Positions 1-8,925 of a DNA stretch of 51,844 nucleotides are shown piece by piece. The stretch lies in contig PBAS01000024.1 in assembly GCA_002716625.1 (NCBI GenBank), forward strand, positions 1 through 51,844, read 5' to 3'. The notes under the pieces are model-generated. The model saw only the letters and a program-made list of their open reading frames with translations, was not told the DNA's origin and ran no database searches. The stretch comes from Phycisphaeraceae bacterium. Lineage in GTDB: Bacteria > Planctomycetota > Phycisphaerae > Phycisphaerales > Phycisphaeraceae. Both the position numbers and the translations under genes were made by a program. Positions within the stretch are counted from its first letter, which is position 1. Each line of letters starts with the position of its first letter.

Positions 1-3000
1 CCAAATCCATGGATGACCACCGACCTCGGATCAAGCCAAACTGTTCGAGGCGTCAGGACCCTAGGAAGAGGAGATTATGGTCAATGGGTCACCTCCTATA
101 AGGTAGCAACAAGTAGCGATGGAACGGCCTTCACTTTAGTTGATGGTGGTTTTGTTTTTGACGGCAACAGTGACCGAACCACGCCGAAAGAGGGGATATT
201 CCAGAACGAAGTCATCGCCAGGTACGTGAGAATTCTTCCCCAAAACTGGCATGGACATATTTCCATGCGAGCAGGGGTAATTTTAGACGTTAATGATAAT
301 ACCTCCGTGCCCAACTTGACGGTTTCCCAACCAGATACGGTAGTCAATAATTACACCGTTCCAACAGCGAACCTCGCAGCTGACACAATCACAATACCCG
401 TAACTGATGCGTCTGCATTTTCCCAAGGTGATCAAGTCATGGTCATCCAGATGCAGCACGAAAATTCAGCTGGGACGTATGAATTGAGGACTGTTGAATC
501 GATCGTCAACAACGACATCACGGTTAACGCTGGACTGACCAACTCCTATTACCAATCTACTTCTTCCAAATCCCAGATTGTCAGAGTACCGCAATACTCT
601 GATGTGACTGTTGATTCCGGTGGTGCGCTAACGGCAGCAGCTTGGGATGGCAATCAGGGCGGCATTCTGGCCTTAAGCGTTTTGGATACGGTGACTATTG
701 ATAACGGTGGAATTATTGATGTCTCCGATCTTGGGTTCCGAGGTGCACCACGCCATGCCCACCACTGGCAAAATGGCTGGGCCGATGGATATCGCGGCGA
801 AGGACATCTGGGTGGATATGATTCACAAGGAAGTTCCGCCAACGGCTCAGGTGGTGGTAGTGGTAGGGCAGGTTGTCCTGCCAAGGCAAACGGGGGAGGT
901 GGAGGTGGTGGAGGCAACGGCACCGCAGGAGGAAATGGCGGAAACTTCTATGACTGCACGAGAGGAAGCGCATCGGGTGGTATCGCACCGGGCGGCAATG
1001 AGGTTGGCTCCGACAGTGTGCAGAAACTATTCCTGGGTGGCGGTGGTGGATCCGGTGGATTCCACGACACATCGGGCCATACGGGACCTGCCGGTAATGG
1101 GGGGGGAATTATTTACGTTACCGCAGACGCAATCATTATCAATGGCAGTATTAAGGCCAACGGTAACGCCGCTACTGCGTTCACCAGCAGTCCCGGTAGT
1201 TACAAGGGTGGTTCAGGCGGTGGTGCGGGCGGAACCATCTATTTAAGAGCGGATCATGAAATCCCAGTAACCAATATTGAAGCTGTTGGTGGTAGTGGAT
1301 CTGACGGTTACACATCAGGAAACCAAAACGTTACTCCAGCAACGCAGAAGGGTGGTGATGGTGGTAATGGGAAAATCAAGCTGGTTGAAACAAACCAGGG
1401 CGTTCTTAGCGGAACTCCCACCAATGCTGACATCGGTTATCACCAAGTTGTCTTGAAGGCCACTGATTCCACTGGAGCCATCACGCTGCAGGAATTCATG
1501 ATTACCGTGGGAGATTCCAACGATGCGCCGATATTCATCAGCCACCCACCGGTCGGTTATGCACTGGAAGATTTTACCTATGTCTACGTGATCGAGGTTA
1601 ATGATCCTGACGGTGACACAGTGACCCTCCAAGCCTCCACGCTCCCAACCTGGCTAACGCTTGATCCATCCACCGGCACGCTTACAGGAACACCACTTAA
1701 TGAGCACGTGGGTGGCCATCCTGTGGCAATTGTCGCAACAGATACGAATGGTGGCGAGACCACCCAGTCCTTTAATATTAATGTGGCCAACACCAACGAC
1801 GCACCAACATTCACCAGCACACCGGTTGCCCATGCAACTGAAGACACCGCCTATACCTACACCGTAGAAATAAACGATGTGGATGGCGATGCCGTTACCC
1901 TCCAAGCTGTCACCCACCCAAGCTGGTTGATTTTTGACGACTCTACGGGCGTACTTTCCGGAACGCCGCTTAATGAGCATGTGGGCGACCATTCAGTCAC
2001 AATTAAAGCGACAGACGGAAACGGCGGTGCGGCCACCCAAACATTCAACATAAGCGTTACCAACGCTAATGACGCGCCAACATTTACCAGCATCCCGGTT
2101 ACTGCAGCGACAGAAGACACCACCTATACCTACACCGTAGAAACAAACGACATAGACGGGGACGCCGTAACCCTCCAAGCCTCCACGTTACCAACCTGGC
2201 TGACCTTTGATCCATCCACCGGTGTGATGACGGGAACACCCCTCAATGATCATGTGGGTGACCACGCCGTGGCAATTGTCGCAACAGATGCAAATGGCGC
2301 CCAGACCACCCAGTCCTTGAACATCAGCGTGACCAACACCAACGACGCACCGGTATTCACCAGCACCCCAGTTACTGATGCGAGCGAAGACACTACCTAC
2401 ACCTACACCGTAGAAACAAACGACATAGACGGTGACGCCGTAACCCTCCAAGCCTCCACGTTGCCAACCTGGCTGACCTTTGATCCATCCACCGGTGTGA
2501 TGACGGGAACACCCCTTAATGATCATGTGGGCGACCATTCTGTCACAATTAAAGCGACAGACGGAAACGGCGGTGCGGCTACCCAAACATTCAACATCAG
2601 CGTGACCAACACCAACGACGCACCGGTACTTACCAGCTCTCCGATTACTGCTGCGACAGAAGACACCGCCTACACCTACACCGCAGAAACAAACGACATA
2701 GACGGGGACGCCGTAACCCTCCAAGCCTCCACGTTGCCAGCCTGGCTGACCTTTGATCCATCCACCGGCGTGATGACGGGAACACCCCTCAATGATCATG
2801 TGGGTGACCATTCTGTCACAATTAAAGCGACAGACGGAAACGGCGGTGCGGCCACTCAAACATTCAACATCAGTGTGGCCAACACCAACGACGCACCAGT
2901 ATTCACCAGCACCCCAGTTACTGATGCGACCGAAGATGCCACCTATACCTACACCGTAGAAACAAACGATGTGGATGGTGACACGGTGACCCTCCAAGCC

Positions 3001-4050
3001 CTCACGCTGCCAACCTGGCTAACCTTTGATCCATCCACCGGTGTGATGACGGGAACACCCCTTAATGACCATGTGGGTGACCACGCGGTAAGCATTGATG
3101 CTACTGATACAAATGACAGCGCTGCGGTCCAGTCCTTCAACATCAGCGTGACCAACACCAACGACGCACCGACAGTTACTGATCCTGGTACTCAAAGCGA
3201 TTCCGAGGGTGATGATGTCTCATTACAACTTGTTGGCAGTGATCCTGACGGCCAGGCATTCACGTGGACTGCCAGCGGACTACCTGCTGGGCTTGCCATC
3301 AATACCAACAGTGGATTAATCTCCGGCACGCTCGGCTTCGATGCAGCAGGCAGCCATACCGTGACGGTAAGTATCAGTGATGGCAGCCTCGTGGCCAACA
3401 CGTCGTTCACTTGGACGGTCGCAAACACCAACCGAGTGCCGGTGTTCACCAGCATTCCGGTTACTGAGACAAGTGAAGACGCCGCCTATACCTACACCGT
3501 AGAAGCCGTTGACTTAGACGGTGATACTGTAACCCTCCAGGCTTCCACGCTGCCAACATGGCTGACCTTTGATCCATTAACCGGCGTGCTTGAAGGAACA
3601 CCCCTTAAGGACCATGTGGGCAACCACGCTGTAAGCATTGATGCTACTGATACAAATGGCGCCCAGACCGCCCAATCCTTTGTGTTAACGATTACACCAA
3701 GTGATAACCTGGTACCCGGTGACGCGAACCAGGACGGCGTGGTTGACATTGCGGACCTTGGGATCGTGGGCGCCAACTTCAACAAGACCTCTGTTGAATG
3801 GTCACAGGGAGATTTCACCGGTGATGAGAAAGTAGATATCGCTGACCTTGGCATCATTGGTGCCAACTGGACAGCAGCGGATTCTGCAGTTGCCCTGTAC
3901 GCTGCATCCAATCCCCGGACTGCACCGCTTCATGCAAAAGATAAAGCTATGCATTCGACCCGACTCGACCTGGCAACACTGCTGCAGGAAGATGACCCAA
4001 CCAGCCTCGCGAAGATGCTTGAAGCCCACCGGAATATCACCAGCCTATAA
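1..4050 (+). CDS. Partial extracellular multidomain protein: discoidin, Gly-rich, cadherin-like repeats, dockerin
   Basis: The frame is open at the left edge (codons before the first Met read PNPW), so the 5' end is missing. The visible 1349 residues begin inside an F5/8 type C (discoidin) sugar-binding fold, about residues 1-97, with its typical WVTSYKV...DG..F and ARYVRI.P..W motifs. Residues about 274-460 are strongly glycine-rich. Residues about 507-1234 hold eight Ig-like/cadherin-like repeats (He_PIG type, NDAP...F..WLTFDPSTG...GTPLNDHVG). Residues about 1241-1293 form a dockerin type I pair (GDANQDGVVDIADL...), whose D-x-N-x-D-G loops bind calcium. A tail of about 55 residues follows; no PEP-CTERM is seen. 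The protein is probably secreted or cell-surface and may bind polysaccharide; the ligand is unknown. Confidence 0.85.
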   Translation, partial: PNPWMTTDLGSSQTVRGVRTLGRGDYGQWVTSYKVATSSDGTAFTLVDGGFVFDGNSDRTTPKEGIFQNEVIARYVRILPQNWHGHISMRAGVILDVNDNTSVPNLTVSQPDTVVNNYTVPTANLAADTITIPVTDASAFSQGDQVMVIQMQHENSAGTYELRTVESIVNNDITVNAGLTNSYYQSTSSKSQIVRVPQYSDVTVDSGGALTAAAWDGNQGGILALSVLDTVTIDNGGIIDVSDLGFRGAPRHAHHWQNGWADGYRGEGHLGGYDSQGSSANGSGGGSGRAGCPAKANGGGGGGGGNGTAGGNGGNFYDCTRGSASGGIAPGGNEVGSDSVQKLFLGGGGGSGGFHDTSGHTGPAGNGGGIIYVTADAIIINGSIKANGNAATAFTSSPGSYKGGSGGGAGGTIYLRADHEIPVTNIEAVGGSGSDGYTSGNQNVTPATQKGGDGGNGKIKLVETNQGVLSGTPTNADIGYHQVVLKATDSTGAITLQEFMITVGDSNDAPIFISHPPVGYALEDFTYVYVIEVNDPDGDTVTLQASTLPTWLTLDPSTGTLTGTPLNEHVGGHPVAIVATDTNGGETTQSFNINVANTNDAPTFTSTPVAHATEDTAYTYTVEINDVDGDAVTLQAVTHPSWLIFDDSTGVLSGTPLNEHVGDHSVTIKATDGNGGAATQTFNISVTNANDAPTFTSIPVTAATEDTTYTYTVETNDIDGDAVTLQASTLPTWLTFDPSTGVMTGTPLNDHVGDHAVAIVATDANGAQTTQSLNISVTNTNDAPVFTSTPVTDASEDTTYTYTVETNDIDGDAVTLQASTLPTWLTFDPSTGVMTGTPLNDHVGDHSVTIKATDGNGGAATQTFNISVTNTNDAPVLTSSPITAATEDTAYTYTAETNDIDGDAVTLQASTLPAWLTFDPSTGVMTGTPLNDHVGDHSVTIKATDGNGGAATQTFNISVANTNDAPVFTSTPVTDATEDATYTYTVETNDVDGDTVTLQALTLPTWLTFDPSTGVMTGTPLNDHVGDHAVSIDATDTNDSAAVQSFNISVTNTNDAPTVTDPGTQSDSEGDDVSLQLVGSDPDGQAFTWTASGLPAGLAINTNSGLISGTLGFDAAGSHTVTVSISDGSLVANTSFTWTVANTNRVPVFTSIPVTETSEDAAYTYTVEAVDLDGDTVTLQASTLPTWLTFDPLTGVLEGTPLKDHVGNHAVSIDATDTNGAQTAQSFVLTITPSDNLVPGDANQDGVVDIADLGIVGANFNKTSVEWSQGDFTGDEKVDIADLGIIGANWTAADSAVALYAASNPRTAPLHAKDKAMHSTRLDLATLLQEDDPTSLAKMLEAHRNITSL
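1519..3702 (+). repeat. Eight in-frame 270-276 bp coding repeats
   Basis: Repeat units begin with the N-D-A-P codons at 1519, 1795, 2068, 2341, 2614, 2887, 3160 and 3430, where the last reads NRVP. Spacings are 276, 273, 273, 273, 273, 273 and 270 bp. Units 3-6 are nearly identical at DNA level over long stretches, which points to recent duplication or gene conversion. Unit 7, from 3160, is clearly divergent, as if older or of different origin. All units stay in the reading frame of the host gene. Confidence 0.9.
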
Positions 4051-4682
4051 GCCTTCCTTCGTTCGGTATTTGGCAACACGTCAACTAATATCCAGCCTTA
4101 AGGACGTTGATGTCCTTCGCCGTTATTTCGATACAACAGATGCATAGCCTTGCATGAATGAGTTTGACGACGATTAATTCTGGATGTCAAACAGCACCGG
4201 TTAGTCATGATGACCCAGTGTAGGATGATGTATACGAGTCAGCTAACCTACCTAAGGACAATTTATACAACCAATGGTAATGGTGGGTTATTGGTTGCTC
4301 CCGGCATGATGTATGTATAAAGGTCACGAGTTGGTGTTAGAGGCCTCCGCGTAGTTGCCAACCATCAAGGAATTGGATCCTCAGCCACGCTCAAAACTCA
4401 TGGTAACAATAGGACCCATACTTCTCTTTTAGAATTTAACACGATGCAAACCCCTCGGTAATTGTGACACTTCATTTGGTCAACTTGAGTGAAAGCCTAT
4501 TCCCTCAAGCTTTGTGACGCATCTTGAATATCGGACGATTCCTGAAGACCTGTACCAACTATAACGATGGCAACTTAATAATATCGCGTCATTCGTTATT
4601 GCAGACCTGTATCGCCATCATTTATATGCCATCCTTGAGGTACGGGCGTAGACGTTCCGCCCAAGCAGAGGAGATGATGACG
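4051..4682. other. Intergenic region without a recognised gene
   Basis: About 630 bp after the dockerin protein contain no ORF that resembles a known family. No clear terminator follows the stop at 4050. Downstream lie a candidate tiny membrane ORF and two hairpins, listed separately, so part of this stretch may be transcribed on the plus strand. Confidence 0.5.
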
Positions 4683-4766
4683 ATGGTTAAACTTGTACTG
4701 CTTATCATGTTGGATGGATCATTATTCACGGGGATCGGGGCCCTACTGGGGTACATGATGTTCTAA
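4683..4766 (+). CDS. Candidate 27-residue membrane miniprotein
   Basis: This short ORF begins with ATG nine bases after a GAGGAG Shine-Dalgarno-like sequence at 4668-4673; in-frame ATGs at 4674 and 4677 are alternatives. The product, MVKLVLLIML...GYMMF, is almost entirely hydrophobic and would form one membrane helix. A perfect 11-bp hairpin at 4850-4881 lies about 80 bp downstream and could end its transcript. No homologue is recognised. Function is unknown and the call rests only on the ribosome site, composition and position. Confidence 0.25.
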   Translation: MVKLVLLIMLDGSLFTGIGALLGYMMF

Positions 4767-4849
4767 AATGTTTTTGAATCGGTGTTACTCAGTTTCTCAA
4801 CTGGAATCAATACTGATTCATGTACCCTGCAAGAAGATGCCAAGTGACA

Positions 4850-4881
4850 ATGCAAGACAGTCGAGGTGACCTGTCTTGCAT
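4850..4881 (+). terminator. Perfect 11-bp hairpin, probable terminator
   Basis: ATGCAAGACAG at 4850-4860 pairs with CTGTCTTGCAT at 4871-4881 around a 10-nt loop. A moderately T-rich stretch follows on the plus strand. It lies between the candidate miniprotein and the convergent PEP-CTERM gene. Confidence 0.45.
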
Positions 4882-4931
4882 CGTGCGTTTCATGTTTATT
4901 GATTCATCAAACGTCACACTCATTCCTTTAA

Positions 4932-4971
4932 TCCCGGAGGTTCCTCGAATCCATTCGAGGAACCTTCCCGG
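4932..4971 (-). terminator. Long hairpin, probable bidirectional terminator of the PEP-CTERM gene
   Basis: AGGTTCCTCGAA pairs with TTCGAGGAACCT around the 4-nt loop TCCA (4949-4952), and the stem continues with CCCGG/CCCGGG after a 2-nt bulge. It sits about 35 bp past the stop of the minus-strand gene ending at 5006. There is no long T-run on either side, so termination is inferred from stem strength and position. Confidence 0.5.
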
Positions 4972-5005
4972 GAGGTTGTGTGTTTATTAATGATAAATCC
5001 CTTCT

Positions 5006-5719
5006 TCATCTTGGCCGACGTCTTGCAAAAGCCAAGGCTCCAGCTAACAACATGCCCACAGAAGCTGGTTCGGGGATTGGAGCGTGGAGCGAGAAATTGG
5101 CAAAACGCGTGCCCCGGGTCAATCTCAAGGTTGTGATGGGTACATCATTGGTCAACATGAATGAGACCGTAGGATTACCAGAAACCGTGGAGCCATCGAT
5201 CTTGTAGGATCCTGCGCCATAGCTCCAACCTGGCATATCATCACTGATAATTGATGATGCTGGTCCACTGCCTGTTCCATTCACAGCCATTGGTTCATGA
5301 AGCCAAGGTGTCAATATTGCACCATTGCTATCAGTTGCTGTTAGAGACAGAACTTCGATGCTCCCGGATCCATAATCAACATCACCAAACCGAAAATAGG
5401 TTCCAGCCGGCAATGCGCCCGTGGGAAGTGATGTAAAGTCATAAACCGTGGTCCCCGTGTTATTGTTAATGGTTGTTGGGGTCGGACCATTGGCATCAAA
5501 GGTGCCCACCCAATCATTGAGAACAGGCGCTGACCATGTTCCCTGCCATGGACCGGATACTGTATTACCAGTTACAGACCGACCCTGATTTGCAGGCGTA
5601 CCTTGATTTGGAACCGGCAGGTGCGCCCCGGCACGCGTTAACATTGCGGCATTTAAACCCGGCACCAATAAACACAATGAAGACAGGGACAAGATCAGTT
5701 TGAATGTGAAGCGTTGCAT
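5006..5719 (-). CDS. PEP-CTERM sorting domain protein (237 aa)
   Basis: The protein starts with a signal peptide (MQRFTFKLILSLSSLCLLVPGLNA) and ends with a PEP-CTERM tail: PEPAS, a hydrophobic segment VGMLLAGALAFA, then RRRPR. Proteins of this type are exported and then processed at the PEP motif by an exosortase; no exosortase gene is in the window. The 180-residue core is Gly/Thr/Ser-rich and probably beta-structured; no domain is recognised. The start is supported by AAAAGGAGAG just upstream of ATG. A sigma-54 promoter sequence lies at 5852-5866, predicting a leader of about 120 nt. It is divergent from the 800-residue PEP-CTERM gene. Confidence 0.85.
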   Translation of the reverse strand: MQRFTFKLILSLSSLCLLVPGLNAAMLTRAGAHLPVPNQGTPANQGRSVTGNTVSGPWQGTWSAPVLNDWVGTFDANGPTPTTINNNTGTTVYDFTSLPTGALPAGTYFRFGDVDYGSGSIEVLSLTATDSNGAILTPWLHEPMAVNGTGSGPASSIISDDMPGWSYGAGSYKIDGSTVSGNPTVSFMLTNDVPITTLRLTRGTRFANFSLHAPIPEPASVGMLLAGALAFARRRPR

Positions 5720-5851
5720 GTTGCTCTCCTTTTGTATGTGTCGCTATGAATTCACTAACTCACCAAACACCTTGTTAATTTTCCAGGGTTGATCACCCTC
5801 GGTTTGGCCCGGCCATTTAACGTTTGGCCACGCCTGACCCCAGTCCATTAC

Positions 5852-5866
5852 GCAAGCGCCATGCCA
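5852..5866 (-). promoter_or_regulatory. Sigma-54 (-24/-12) promoter for the 5006-5719 PEP-CTERM gene
   Basis: On the minus strand the sequence reads TGGCAT-GGCGC-TTGC, matching the RpoN consensus TGGCAC-N5-TTGC at all but one position with exact spacing. Predicted transcription start is near 5840. RpoN control of PEP-CTERM genes through PrsK/PrsR is known from other bacteria. Confidence 0.65.
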
Positions 5867-6104
5867 TAACTTCTATGGTTTTTAAACATGCTGCCCTGCA
5901 GGCCCCAATGAACCTAAATGACGATCCCCCATAATTTCATGTTGACAAGGCCATACGGAATTGGGGCAAATGGCCTAACAGGTTGGGGAATCATGGGGAA
6001 AATAGCGTGCTGGATGACCCACGTTAAAACATGACAACCTCCAGTGCCACGCTCTAACTGCCCAAACCCGACGTTAACGGCGGTCCGCTGAATCTGATTC
6101 GGTT

Positions 6105-6119
6105 TGGCATGATATTTGC
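6105..6119 (+). promoter_or_regulatory. Sigma-54 (-24/-12) promoter for the 6455-8857 PEP-CTERM gene
   Basis: The sequence TGGCAT-GATAT-TTGC fits the RpoN consensus with the correct 5-nt spacer. Predicted start is near 6131, which would give a leader of about 325 nt before the ATG at 6455. It is back-to-back with the minus-strand promoter at 5852-5866; about 240 bp between them could hold shared enhancer-binding sites. Confidence 0.6.
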
Positions 6120-6284
6120 GTTTATGTCAGCCAGAATGATGTTGACGAATATGGCATACCGTCGAGAGGACCCACTGGTAAAGATGAAAATCCAGATGCG
6201 CAAACAGACTTGTCACATGGGGGTTGTGCGCCATATAAGTGAGATGTAATCGCCTATGAAGGTAATATGATTCGCGTGCTCTTT

Positions 6285-6320
6285 GGTATTTATCCTCCGG
6301 TAGAATCGGGGATTAATACC
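6285..6320 (+). promoter_or_regulatory. Long hairpin in the leader of the 800-aa PEP-CTERM gene
   Basis: GGTATT (6285-6290) pairs with AATACC (6315-6320), ATCC (6292-6295) with GGAT (6310-6313), and CCG (6297-6299) with CGG (6307-6309). That is 13 pairs with one T-T mismatch, one bulged T and a 7-nt loop. No T-run follows, so it looks like leader structure rather than a simple terminator. Function unknown. Confidence 0.4.
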
Positions 6321-6454
6321 TAATAACCGCTTTGCAATTTGGCTTTAACTGACGTGTCCTTTTTGTTCGGTCGAGTCTGGTAATCAACGATGGATCCGGT
6401 ATAATGAATATCATCCTATCTTATTTATTAGCAGTAGGTTGTTGGAGAAAAACA

Positions 6455-8857
6455 ATGAATGGTTCATGTTTACCCAAGGCATTGTACAGCCTGATGCTGG
6501 TTGCATTACTGTTGACTCCGGCATTCTCCGGCCCGGTCTTCAACCCCTCGTCCAATGCCGTGACCACATTCAGGGCTGATAATGGAAGTTCTGGTATTCC
6601 CGCCAGTACCATGATGTTTAGTGGCGCAGCTGGGAATATCAACAGCCCATTGAACTTCATGCCGCAGTTTTCAAAGACGCTGACCGATGGTGCAGATTCC
6701 GCATCAGCAACTGGTGATATTGGTTATTTCAGTAATCCATCACCTTATGGATATGCCATCTCCTATTATCCATCAAGCATGGGCGTGGGCCAGACCCGAT
6801 CAGGTGGATCGTTTGACGGTGCCAGCACATTGAACCTTGATTATGACCTCAACTTTGATGTTGATAGCACCGGGTGGAACGGACCATTATTTGTATACCA
6901 ATTATTTGTTCTTCATTTTGATCTTACAGAGGCAGGTGACGAGGCTTCTTTTGACGCTGACTTTACCTATACCCTTGACAGCGGTGGGGGCTCACCAATC
7001 ACCAAGAACCTGCATATCAGTGATTCAAGATCGTTTGGCGATGGCAAGTCACCGTTGGCGGTACTGTTTGACTACGATCTCTTGACGTCATCGCCGATCA
7101 CCCCCGGCACCAGCTACCGTATTGAAGGCGACATCACCTATTCATCCACTGATGATGCAAAAGCCATGGTTAGTTTATCAGATCAGCTGTTCCGGGATCA
7201 GCAGAAAACTCAACTTCCCTATGATGCATTCCAAAAGATCGGACTGCCACGTGAACTGTGGAAGCAACATGGCAACGGTGTTTTTGTTGGCAACGGAAGT
7301 TCGACAATTCCCAACCCAGGAACCGACAATATCGTTTCATTTTCCTATGACGCTAACTCGGCAGACCATTATGTCCGCCAGTTAAGTGCCCTGGGGCCAC
7401 CACATCCCCAAGCATTGGATTATGAGGAAGATACGATTTTTGGGCCCAATGCGGCTAATGACCCGCTGCATCCGGATATACGTTTCATCGGCCAAGGCGA
7501 AAACTCGGCAATTGATACCGACGCCATGTCCTATGGTTACAACATTGATCCACTACTGCACGCAAAACTTCCCCAAAACCGGGATCTCGTACCCCAGCTG
7601 TCCGTGTTTTTCAGTGTTGCTCACTCCGATGGTTCACCGGGAACGGCCGTCAATGACGAGGGCGCTCCCAATGAACGCAACTCCGATATCTTTGTTTCCG
7701 ATGCTGAAGGGAATAACCGCCAGGTCTATGACGGTAATGGCATTGACCCCCAGCCCGGTGCTCGAAAGCTTGGACTCATTGAAGAAGGCAGCACCTTTGT
7801 GGACGCATTGGATATGCGAGCACAATGGAAGCAGGACCTATGGATGGATAAACGCCCAGACAGTGACCGGGACAGTTCCCTTCTCTACTGGAGTGTAATT
7901 AGTGATAATGGCGTTGGCGGATCAATACCCCAGCCACCCTATCACATCCCCGACCTGGCATTGGATATCGTCGACCCTGGTGATATTGGTGGCCCTGTCC
8001 TGGATGGCGGCATTCTCACACACCAGCCACAAGTTGAATATTCAAACAATATTTCAATTACACCAAGTGCGAATATGGAAATGACCGTGCTTGCCGAGTT
8101 AGGTGATCTTGATGAAACGGTGGCGTCAGAACCAATCGACCCGCATTATTTTGGTAGCGATATCTTCGTGGGTAAAGCGCAAGATAAATATTCAAGCAGC
8201 AGCCCGATCTTGAAATATGCGGATAAAGCGGAGTTGGGGCTCACCGACCTTGATGATATCGACGGCCTAGTCGTGGTTGATCTTGATGGCAGGCCAACTG
8301 ACTTCAACTCAGATAGTGATATTATCTTCTTTTCACTTAAACGTGGATCCCTTTCACTTGAGCCAGACTACGAAAAGTTTATTGGTGGGGCAGCTGTCAA
8401 CAAGAGCGCTGCAGACATCTACTATGTTGGTAAAGGTTATTCGGTAGCCCGTCTCTACTCGGCTGCAGAATTAGGCTTGTTGCCATCTGATGATATCGCG
8501 GCATTTGATTTTGCAAACATGGAACTCCTGCAAAGAATGACCGGCCCTATTCCCGGTGACGCAAACTTTGACGGGATCGTCGATGTGGCTGACCTTGGTA
8601 TCGTCGGTGCCAATTTCAGTTTGAGTGGTACATCCTTTTCACAAGGCGATTTCAATGATGACGGAATTGTTGATGTTGCCGACCTGGGCATCCTAGGTGC
8701 CAATTGGGGTGTTGGTTTCGGGATGTCCGGCATGACGCTGGGACAGAATACAAATGTCATGTCCACCGTTCCTGAACCCGCCACGGGACTCTTGCTGATC
8801 ATAGGCGCCGCGCTCGCCAAAACCCGCCGAGGCACAAGAAAAGCGATCGCCCGATAG
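6455..8857 (+). CDS. Dockerin plus PEP-CTERM surface protein (800 aa)
   Basis: The chosen ATG follows TTGGAGAAAAACA and opens a normal signal peptide (MNGSCLPKALYSLMLVALLLTPAFS); an upstream in-frame ATG at 6404 lacks both. The long central part, about residues 30-695, resembles no domain I recognise but repeatedly carries acidic D-x-D/G segments and reads like a beta-rich secreted protein. Residues about 701-755 are a dockerin type I pair (GDANFDGIVDVADL and DFNDDGIVDVADL). Residues 773-800 are a PEP-CTERM tail: PEPATGLLLIIGAALA followed by a basic end. Having both a dockerin and a sorting tail suggests a wall- or matrix-anchored protein with a calcium-binding module. No cohesin is visible in the window. 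Confidence 0.85.
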   Translation: MNGSCLPKALYSLMLVALLLTPAFSGPVFNPSSNAVTTFRADNGSSGIPASTMMFSGAAGNINSPLNFMPQFSKTLTDGADSASATGDIGYFSNPSPYGYAISYYPSSMGVGQTRSGGSFDGASTLNLDYDLNFDVDSTGWNGPLFVYQLFVLHFDLTEAGDEASFDADFTYTLDSGGGSPITKNLHISDSRSFGDGKSPLAVLFDYDLLTSSPITPGTSYRIEGDITYSSTDDAKAMVSLSDQLFRDQQKTQLPYDAFQKIGLPRELWKQHGNGVFVGNGSSTIPNPGTDNIVSFSYDANSADHYVRQLSALGPPHPQALDYEEDTIFGPNAANDPLHPDIRFIGQGENSAIDTDAMSYGYNIDPLLHAKLPQNRDLVPQLSVFFSVAHSDGSPGTAVNDEGAPNERNSDIFVSDAEGNNRQVYDGNGIDPQPGARKLGLIEEGSTFVDALDMRAQWKQDLWMDKRPDSDRDSSLLYWSVISDNGVGGSIPQPPYHIPDLALDIVDPGDIGGPVLDGGILTHQPQVEYSNNISITPSANMEMTVLAELGDLDETVASEPIDPHYFGSDIFVGKAQDKYSSSSPILKYADKAELGLTDLDDIDGLVVVDLDGRPTDFNSDSDIIFFSLKRGSLSLEPDYEKFIGGAAVNKSAADIYYVGKGYSVARLYSAAELGLLPSDDIAAFDFANMELLQRMTGPIPGDANFDGIVDVADLGIVGANFSLSGTSFSQGDFNDDGIVDVADLGILGANWGVGFGMSGMTLGQNTNVMSTVPEPATGLLLIIGAALAKTRRGTRKAIAR

Positions 8858-8925
8858 CCTGTCGCCTAATCTGTTCCCTTCAAAGGTGCTTTGGCCACAC
8901 GGTGACCCCAGGGAACCGACTTCCT

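Noticed and set aside
698..1246. 182-codon plus-strand frame inside the Gly-rich region
   Set aside because: It is a frame shadow of the glycine codons of the discoidin/dockerin protein; no start signal or domain.
2188..2997. 269-codon open frame on the minus strand
   Set aside because: It mirrors the in-frame cadherin-like repeats of the plus-strand gene; its own repeats arise only from that DNA and its product looks like no protein family.
1519..3702. Regular repeats resembling a CRISPR array
   Set aside because: Units are about 273 bp, coding and in frame, without unique spacers.
6400..6405. Perfect TATAAT upstream of the 800-aa PEP-CTERM gene
   Set aside because: No -35 hexamer at a fitting distance and no extended -10; the sigma-54 element upstream is better supported. 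It could still be a minor promoter.
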